Shown here piece by piece: positions 56,332-64,000 of a DNA stretch of 64,000 bases. Where the stretch lies: contig WION01000183.1 in NCBI GenBank assembly GCA_015039365.1, positions 1-64,000 on the forward strand, given 5' to 3'. The stretch's first letter is position 1. Every line of letters begins with the position of its first letter. The notes beneath the pieces were generated by a model. The model ran no database searches. It saw only the letters and a program-made list of their open reading frames with translations, and was not told the origin of the DNA. Source of the DNA: Amanita rubescens. Its lineage: Eukaryota > Basidiomycota > Agaricomycetes > Agaricales > Amanitaceae. The translations under genes were made by a program, and so were the position numbers.

Positions 56332-59254
56332 TTACAATGGTTGTTCATGCATTACCAACTGGTGAACATGAGCAACGACAGGCCAATCGTCCTTTCCAGA
56401 TACTTGGTCCTTCGCACCCCTGCGCAACAAGAAACAGTGGTCAACTGTCCACTTCTCGCCCCTACTCGGCTCTTGCACATCCTCGACCGTCATAATGCTG
56501 CGAACGTACAGCCAAATCTCCTCCCCTGACTGTTCGCTCCAAAACTCCACGTCGACTTTCTTGTTCCCGTCCTCATCCAACTTTTGGGAAAAGTGGGTGC
56601 GCTGGAGGTCATGAAGGGACGATGATATCTCAGGGTGGCCTCGGGCCGTGCGCAGTGGAAATGAATACCCTCTTGATTGCGGCAACGCAGGGGAGGACAG
56701 TGCGGGATCCGGCGATATTGGCGAGCTCTCACATACGCGGTATATAAACTTGGCATCGGGTGCATAAGCCGAGATCAACACCGCGCGATCTGTTTCGTAC
56801 AATTGCATATACCTGTACATGATACAACGCGTTAGCCTAAACTTGTGAAAAATCACACATATACGTGCTTACCTAGTCAAAAAAACGCGCGAAAGACCAT
56901 CCAAATCTGCATCTTTCATTCCTTGGCTAGGCACCACCGGACTTAGCACTTGCCCCGGGCCAGAAGGAATAGCTTCACTCTCCACCTGATCGCGCTCGTC
57001 ATCGCTCTCGTCATGCGCCGTACCGATGCTAGCAACCTCCGCAGCCTCCATCTCATCTCTCAGCAGCTCGTCTTCCTCGTCCTCAACCAACTGGTCTTCT
57101 TGTTCTTCCTCAACATCTTCTTCAATCCGGTCGCTACTTTCCTCTGGGATCACTTGAATCACAGTCCACCCGGAAGTCTCCCCAAGAACGGGCTCGGGTG
57201 ACTTGGCTCTGGCGGAGGCGATGACAGTAGCGTCATCCCCAACCGCTTCTGTGCCAACAACACCAAAACGTGCAACCGGGGTCTTCTTCTCAGGACGGCT
57301 GCTCCTTCGCCCCGGTGGACGATAGATTGTTTTAAATGGTTTGGACGGCAGTTCAGGTGGGACGACGACTTTGGACAAGGAAGGTCCCAACGAAGGAAGT
57401 CTCTTGGCGGCAGGACTGCTTCCGGATGATGATGTGGTTCGTCGTCGAGGCGATGACTTTGGAGATGCATTGTTACGCTGTGAGAGCTGGATGGCCGTCG
57501 CAAGGTCAAGCGAGGCGCGTGGGACGGGCTGGCGTTTCCGTTTTGGAGATGCCTGCGGTTTTTGGTTAGGAGAGGGGGAGACGAGCGCGGTAGGTGGAAT
57601 GGGCGTTGGTGGTGCTTTTTGAGAACTTGGAGCATCTGCCGTTACAGACGGCGGTGCTGGAGAGGATTGCACAGGGTGCGGAGTGGTTACGGATGGAACG
57701 GACGTTTGTGGTGCTTTTTGAGGACTTGAAACTGCCGCTGTTGGAGATGTCGGTGCTGGAGAGGGTGGTTTGGGTACATCATGTGCTGGAAAAGTTCCGG
57801 ATGGAACGGATATTTGTGGTGCTCTTTGGAGACTTGGAGCAGCTGCTGTTGGAGATGTCGGTACTGATGAGGATAGTGCCGGTAGCATGGGCACATTAGG
57901 CGACTGAGGTTCTGCATCCACTTCCGATAATGTAGGTAGGATGTCGATTGAGTCGGTATCCCCGAGATCCGTCTTGCTCTGGTCAGAGCCCTTGGACACT
58001 TCCGGCGATACTGGTTCCAGCGTGTCAGCCCACACGGGGACCTTGCATTTCCTATCAAAAGATGAGTAAGGGAACCAAAATCGAGCGTCAAGTATGCTCA
58101 CCATTGGATCGTAATTCCGTCACTGCTTGAGGCAGATAAATACTAATGATCACAAGAGAGAGCAACAATGGCAAGACATACCGCGTCATCCATTTCCCAA
58201 TTAATTCAAGTCCTCTTGCTTTCAACTCTCGTTCCTTTGCTTTCCTGAACTCGATCCTATTGGCCTCCCATTTAGGATGGGTCCTATTGCAATTTTCGGG
58301 GAAAGGATAGAATTGGTATAGGCTTGATACAGACTTGCGTTGTACGCTGGGAAGCGGAGGACTTTCAGGTTCGCGTTTGACTCTAATCGGGGGAGTTGCA
58401 GGTGCTTGTTGCGTAGGATGATGCAATGGTGAAGGGAGAGCAGGAGAAGGGGTATGACGATCATTACTCGTCTTCTGTTCCGGGAATACCAAAGATGACG
58501 GAGAAAGCGGGAGAGGGAGGGGCCGACCGCATAAAGGAGATGCGTTCGTAATGACGCTTCCCCTCGTCATGTTGGACGAGATGGGACTGACGAATTCAGG
58601 TGTCAGATCAACCTTTCTCCGCTTCGGCGACTGACTGCGTTCCCTAGATCGACTCTCCGCTTCCTCAGCTTGAGAGTACGCGATCATCGTAGAAGCAGGT
58701 CTTGGCACCAGCGTTGTAGATAATCCCGACAAAGGCGCTTTTGGTTTGAGCGCAGGAAGCGGTATAGTGAACGGTTTAGTGCGTTCCTCGTTTGAATTGG
58801 CACTTGCAGCATCGCGCTGCTGCGAAGATGGAATGGGCAGAGGTATAGGACGAGGCCGGCGACCTTCGAAAGGAACAAAACCATTTTTCCGTTCCTGGTG
58901 ATTATTTTGCCGGTCTTCTTGCGTCTTCCATTGAACCTGCCGATATTCACCCGCAACAGCACCGTTGTTTACGTGGCCGGCAGATCCACGTTCAACCCTC
59001 GCCGAAGGCTGGCTAGGCCCGTCTCTGCCTCCATATGCTCTCCGACCACCTCTCCTCGCCATTTGCGGCCCTATTTCTCTGCTTCTGACTGCCGATGTCG
59101 TCGCGACCACAGGAGGTAACCCCACACCTTTACGCTTCCTCAATGTTTCGTTGGGTTGCAAATCTTCAGAATGCACCGGTGTTGGATTTTTCGTCGAGGC
59201 TGCCTGCGCCTGCGCGGCGGTCGCAGCCCTACGTAGCGCGAAGCCGTTTACCAT
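56332..59254 (-). CDS. long disordered protein with C-terminal NTF2-like domain
   Basis: Exons 58182-59254, 58102-58122 (21 nt), 56873-58051 and 56332-56812 give 917 aa. Residues 1-320 are disordered and basic (RRRKV, RPRPIPLPIP). LYQFYPFPENCNRTHPKWEANR, RELKARGLELIGKWMTRDGITIQWK follow. A 390-residue middle part is rich in Pro/Ser/Thr with repeated S(S/P)QKAP-type phrases, then an acidic run (EEDVEEEQEDQLVEDEEDE). The last 160 residues start RVFLTRYMQLYETDRAVLISAYAPDAKF, an NTF2-like fold as in Mex67/NXF tails, and contain FLLRRGAKDQ. A nuclear, RNA- or export-linked role is plausible but unproven. Confidence 0.82.
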
Positions 59255-59532
59255 CGTGTCGCCGTCTATTGCCGATTCTACTTGATTACGTCACGGGCAG
59301 GAACCGCTTCGATATGTACAGTAGTAAACAAAACAACGCCTCTGTTTCGCCTTTGTCCGAGTAGGCGGTAAGTACGCGGAGCGTTCTGTTTTTCCCATGT
59401 CATGGTCATATTAAGGAGATGATAACTGACGTTGACGAGCTAGTCGTACGACCTCGCGGTGTAGCGTTCAAGCGGACGACGCTCCTAGTCGACTCACGTG
59501 ATGAATGGCGTTCTTGGCAGTCTCCTATTGCG

Positions 59533-62041
59533 ATGAAGTCCTTTCCTATGTCAAACTCTAGCCTTCGTCCACCTCTTGTTCGATACGGCGTCTTACCCAC
59601 TATGTCTCCAGAGGAATCTCGAACTCTCTGGTGTTTCCTGGAAGGCAATTCAATGCCATACGACGTCTTCGACATTCCGATTGGTACCAACGTCATTGAA
59701 TTGAAGGCAATGATAAAGGGGAGAATCAAATGTCTCCATGACACAGACGCTCGCCATCTGAGGCTTTTGAAGGTCATTCCTTTAATACCAAGGGCGTGCA
59801 CCTTCTGACTTTCTCTTTCAGCTCAATATGATGGTTCCTATTGATCCGGATCGTAGTCTCGCGCAGCGATTAGCAGACCTGGGTAACATCGCCGCGTATT
59901 CGAGAGAGTTGAGTTCTGGAGAAGAAATGGGGGAGCTATTTCCCGAACCGCCTTCCGACAAGCATCTCCACATTGTGGTTCAGCGCCCTGGGATTGTACC
60001 GTCTAGTCTGAGTGGTGAGTATTGCTGGTTCATTGTTCATGTATGAGCAGAACTGACGCGTTGAACTTCTCACCTCACATGCACATCTTTGTTTTGATCG
60101 TCCTCATCGCTCCTATCTCAACTCAACACATGACTTACGTGCTTGTCGCATGTTTCCCACCGCTGCCTCTTTCTCAGCCTCTCGGAAGCGCTCTCGGTCC
60201 GCAACAGAAGAGGATGGCCAGGCAGCAAAGCGCCAGCAGATTGGTGGGATTGCGCAGGACGTACAGACCCATTGTATCGCTATCCATAAAGCGATCCAAG
60301 CCATGCCTGATAATCTGAACTTGTCTGATCCCTCGACATTTACGACCCTTCCTTTCCCCTCGCCCCTCTCAATGCCTCACCAGCGCTTTGAATGCAAGGA
60401 AATCAATGGCATCGACCACTTTGAATACATGGGGAGATCTCAGTTCCACAAATTGCAAGAGCGTATCAAGAACAGGAATTTTCTCGAGGGAGCTGAACCC
60501 ATATACCTGTACGGGACGTCTGGTTCAGGGAAATCACATCTCCTTGCTGCGCTTGTGTATCGCCTCGTTCGTGACGGAAAACGCGTCTTCTACATTCCGG
60601 ATTGCTACAGCTTGCTTCTGAATCCGGAACAGACGATACGGGCTGCATGGCATTTTGCGTTCCACGACTCGCCTGTTCTGGGAACCATAGAATATCCCCA
60701 CGATGTCGATGCATTGATTCGTTCGACCAAAAACGATCGAGACATCTACATCATCGTCGACCAAGTGAATGCTTTGGAGGTCACAGAGAATAAGAGCCTT
60801 GAGAAAGAGAAGCAGCAGGCAATAGATTGGCTTGACAACTTGAGGTTCAACCATCGATACATATTTAGCGCTTCAGCTAATGAAAATTCCTATCGAGAAG
60901 CTTATAAGAAGCAAAATGGAATTTCGGTTTTCGAAATGTTTGGAGGGATGAGCAAGGTATGCTGATACCTTCACATTGTTCCACACAATACTCATGTCCT
61001 GTAGGAAGAAACCGATCAGTGGTTTAAGTGGCATGGCCATCGGATTCCACCATTGTCAGATAAACAACGGCAGCTCGTCGAATATCTCACGGGTCGCATT
61101 CCGCTTCTGCTGCGTTGCCTTTTCAACATGCCCAAATTTGTCGAACTCGAATTCAGGAAACAGTTTTATTTGCGTAATGTCAAATCTGATGTCGATGAAT
61201 TCGCTAGAACCAAGCTTTCGTTGTTAAAACCGTTGAGCAAGAAATGGTAATGCACCTGTTATTTTCCCTTCCATCTAAGTTAATATTTTGTAATAGGTAT
61301 CTCGAGATCATGACAGCATGTGTTCAGGGTGATCATGTTACAACCGACAACCGAAGCTTGTATGATCTGCGGCACTTTTATGTTGACACCGAACAAATTG
61401 GACGTTTTACGTGCGGAATTGCCTTTGAAACGATGGTATCAATATTGCGAATGGATGACAATGCTTCATTCCTGGGTGGTTTCTGGTACACAACAGTTTC
61501 ACAATCTGACAATCCTGCTGTTCAGGGCTTCTTGGCTGAGCAAATTTGCCTTAGCCACATTTCCATTAATGGTCTAAAGGCTGTCCACCCTGAGCTTGGT
61601 CGAATGTCTATTGCAAGTTTCAACACACAACCAAACTTCACCCATCATCTCTCAACTGATCACAAAACCTGTCTGTATATCCCTGATGACTATGATTTCA
61701 TGGCTGTGGATGGCATCATATTGTTGTTGGATCATACCTCCAAGCAGGCCACTGTGTTCTCCATCCAATTCACACTATCCCTGAATGATAAGCAATCAGC
61801 TAAGGATTTCCACGAGAAGTCATGGTCAACTTGGACTGAGCCAATCACCTCAGCTGGGTTCACTGTTCATTCAACTTTTGTCTGGATAGACAAAGAGCAA
61901 CCATCAGAGCATGTCAAACCTGAAGTAGTCAAAGAGCTCCGATCTGGCCATAAGGTTGTTCACCCTGAATATTCTGTGATTCATGTGGGTGTAAAAGAAG
62001 TTTATCCAAGACTTGCTTCTGCCCTTGACATTGAGCAGTAG
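59533..62041 (+). CDS. Crinkler (CRN)-family protein with P-loop NTPase and nuclease-like C-terminus
   Basis: Exons 59533-59772, 59822-60014, 60178-60956, 61005-61246 and 61297-62041 give 732 aa. The header (about 20-80) reads LWCFLEGNSMPYDVFDIPIG and LKAMIKGRI, the CRN ubiquitin-like domain. Next LAQRLADLGNIAAYSREL and LHIVVQRPG, then a basic, NLS-like RKRSRSATEEDGQAAKR. The NTPase has Walker A GTSGSGKS (257-264) and Walker B DIYIIVDQ (333-340). The C-terminus has VDGIIL (622-627) and SIQFT (640-644), spaced like the Asp...(Q/E)xT core of PD-(D/E)XK nucleases. CRNs are translocated or intracellular killing/defence proteins in eukaryotes; the fungal role is open. Intron 2 is long (163 nt). 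The last exon differs in base composition. Confidence 0.9.
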
Positions 62042-62150
62042 TTTGCTCAGATAATGTAGACTATACTACATACCAGTAATTATCTCAGATAACAAGGAGT
62101 AGTAATGTACTCCAAGTCATCATTAAATAATAATAATTCCAATCAATTTG
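61465..62150. other. CpG-poor block in the Crinkler 3' exon and flank
   Basis: Within the coding part 61465-62041 I count only about three or four CpG dinucleotides, while TG and CA are abundant. Exons 1-4 of the same gene and DNA after about 62170 have frequent CpG. The switch on the left is abrupt (between GTATCAATATTGCGAATGG and the following text). Confidence 0.8.
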
Positions 62151-63353
62151 ATTTCCCAAACAATACTGAGGCTCCTCCATTCGTGCACGCACCCAGATGG
62201 CATGATGCTGCAGTCCAACCGAACTCGAACTAGGCCCACCGCCGCCCGTGATCATCACAATTGCCACAACAATAACACCTACAGTATTACTACTAGAATT
62301 GCCACCGCCGCCATCGCGGATAGTACTATGTCCAAGAGAACAGGACCAGCGGCATGTTTATCTTTATTCCAATTTAAAACGGGTCCGACTCGAGGTGGCT
62401 GTCCGACGTTTCTGATGTCTCGCTCTGCGATCTCCTTATAGACCATGGAGGTGAGGGTGATGGTGGCGAAGATGTCAAGGAATCGGGGAGAACTGGATAG
62501 TGTTGTGACCCTGTGCAGTGGTACAGAAGCTAGAGGAGACAGCGGCACAGATAGTGGAGATAAGGACGATAATGCCGGCCGCGATGGATCCTCTAACGCA
62601 TGTGGTGGAAGAGGAGGCAAAGGGCGCGATAAACACTGTAGACGCTCTGTTGCACCTTCCCCGTGCACGGGGCCCCGAGATCGATAGAGAAGGCAACGGA
62701 AGTGGTATTCGCCGTGGTTGGTTTTTGTTAATATCGATGCCTCGGTCTGGAAGTTGCAGCGGGGGTAGAATAGGCGGTAAGCGTCTTGGTTGATCTCTAG
62801 ATAATCCACTAGCATGTACATCTGTAGACAAGGATTTACTGATGATAGAGTGAGCTGGTGAATTATTCCGGCGAAATTTGATTCCTCTGTTCATGAAAAA
62901 AAAATCAATTCGCATCTCGATAGATAGATCAACTTACTTATCCGCAACACTAGACATGACTTGGAAGGAAGGAAGGACTACAGCCTCATTGACGTTTTCT
63001 TTGGCTCTGCCGTAGGCGGCAGATCTTGGCGTTGGAAAATGTGGAAATTGGGTTAGAAATGCCTTACTAATTTATTGTGAACCTGACCAAGTAGGACCCA
63101 CAGACGGACATAAGGCGACGCGTACCGAGATCGAAATTTATTATGCATGTGGTTCGGAAATATTCTTTACGTTCTCCTATCGTTTTCTTTGGTTATTGGA
63201 TTACTAGTTGACGAAGCGGCCACTCCGCACAGCCTTGCTTAGAGACTGGTGATTGGTCGTTTGCGGGATTTTCTGATCTTTCTGATGTGCCTCCCTCGCT
63301 GACGTGCCGGGGAAGTATGAGAAATCCGGTAAACAACAGAGTATTATAGAACC
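62151..63353. other. intergenic or unassigned region
   Basis: Overlapping frames at 62279-62915 on both strands include a hydrophobic stretch on the minus strand (VLLDIVLSAMAAVAILVVIL) and another (AGIIVLISTICAAVS), but frames overlap each other and are Pro/Ser/Arg-rich. I see no consistent gene model. TA-rich microsatellite-like ATAATAATAATT at about 62126-62137. Confidence 0.35.
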
Positions 63354-63661
63354 TTAGAATTGTATTGGTCTTGGTGGTTGGCCACTTCCATTGAGCTCAG
63401 TAATGGCCATCTGAGCTTCAGGATGGATAGGTCTGGGAGCGAGACCTGCGGGAGACGATCCTTTAGCAACCGAGCAGTATCGCCTACCAGCGATGAGATC
63501 AGGTGTGGTACAGCCGCCATATGCCCGGGCGGCTAAGAGTTTCAGAGCTTCAATATTCCTTTCTAACGACTAGTGTCAATCTGACGTGGTACGCGACCGC
63601 CTACAAGTGAAATCAAGAACAAAAACGGAAGCGCGAGTGAATGCCGTACCTGAGCTAGCAT
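63354..63661 (-). CDS. small 75-residue hypothetical protein
   Basis: Exon 1 is 12 nt (63650-63661, MLAQ) with a GTACGG donor; an 80-nt intron ends with branch-like ATTGACAC and CTAG. Exon 2 (63354-63569) reads SLERNIEALKLLAARAYGG, then TTPDLIAGRRYCSVAKG, APRPIHPEAQMAITELNGSG to TAA at 63354-63356. Codon pattern is convincing, family unknown. The promoter region is shared with the divergent gene at 63873. The 12-nt first exon is the weakest part of the model. Confidence 0.5.
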
Positions 63662-63872
63662 TTCAAAAGAAAGAGAAAAACTTTCTTTTTGTACACGGAC
63701 GTCTTGGGGGTAATGAACGTCGCGCGTCATGCATCATGATCACGGCATTTCAATTTATCACCATTTCGGACCGGCTTAGTCATCCGCTAGAGAGACCCAA
63801 ATTTAAGAGCGGCGGGCGTCGAACGAGTAACAGCAAAAACTGCAATGCCTTCGGGTTCGTAGCACGCAGGCC

Positions 63873-64000
63873 ATGTCGACTCCCAAATGGCCGTCTTTAT
63901 ACAACCTAGGCATCGAAGTTATCGACATACCACACAATGCACCCGTCCAACCACGCGGCGCATACCTCAATCACCCCATCGACGTCTTCAGGTTCACCTT
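63873..64000 (+). CDS. 5' end of a gene running off the window
   Basis: ATG at 63873 opens MSTPKWPSLYNLGIEVIDIP, followed by HNAPVQPRGAYLNHPIDVFRFT to the last base, with no stop and good codon flow. It resembles the N-terminal cytosolic part of small fungal integral-membrane proteins (the text just before a first TM), but the membrane part lies outside the window, so the family is uncertain. Confidence 0.65.
   Translation, partial: MSTPKWPSLYNLGIEVIDIPHNAPVQPRGAYLNHPIDVFRFT

Noticed and set aside
62279..62915. 180- and 146-codon minus-strand ORFs with hydrophobic stretches
   Set aside because: They overlap each other in different frames, are rich in Pro/Ser/Arg, and have no recognisable domain or splice support.
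1..64000. CRISPR arrays, operons, ribosome-binding sites, prophage
   Set aside because: None seen. Gene structure is eukaryotic, with dense spliceosomal introns.

Overview
The window looks like nuclear DNA of a filamentous basidiomycete, most likely an agaricomycete. Genes carry many short introns (mostly 48-62 nt, GT...AG, with CTRAC-like branch points just upstream of the acceptor), both strands are used, and the gene families are typical of mushrooms: GH76, Crinkler effectors, DUF6570/Helitron debris, AIM9-like kinases and Pth11/rhodopsin-like membrane proteins. Exon coordinates below were worked out by hand from splice signals and checked by reading-frame phase; no alignment or database search was run.

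Left part (0-28 kb): a C2H2-type protein cut by the window edge, MKT1 with two apparent single-base insertions, a gene-poor stretch (about 3.5-8.9 kb), a divergent pair of hypothetical genes (8.9-10.6 kb), a DM9-domain protein, an APH-fold kinase, then a conserved housekeeping block: CWC27 (spliceosomal cyclophilin), UBC6 (tail-anchored E2), CDC8 (thymidylate kinase) and a secreted GH76 mannanase whose reading frame requires a 1-nt exon.

Middle part (28-44 kb): three copies of a multi-spanning membrane-protein gene. Copies 2 and 3 lie in a ~2 kb segmental duplication and copy 2 is a pseudogene. A dead copy of a small secreted-protein gene sits between them. Next come a FYVE/RhoGEF signalling protein, two live members of the secreted-protein family with a shared promoter block, an N-terminal stub of an AIM9-like gene, and an acid-ceramidase-like Ntn hydrolase.

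Right part (44-64 kb): a decayed accessory zone (truncated Crinkler pseudogene, orphan exons, a 166-bp tandem exon duplication, a Helitron-type DUF6570 remnant), then anoctamin, an EngB-type GTPase, a long disordered protein ending in an NTF2-like domain, an intact Crinkler with P-loop NTPase and nuclease-like C-terminus, a small ORF, and the 5' end of a gene running off the window.

The two most unusual signals are the 1-nt exon in the GH76 gene and an abrupt CpG-poor block covering the C-terminal exon of the intact Crinkler.
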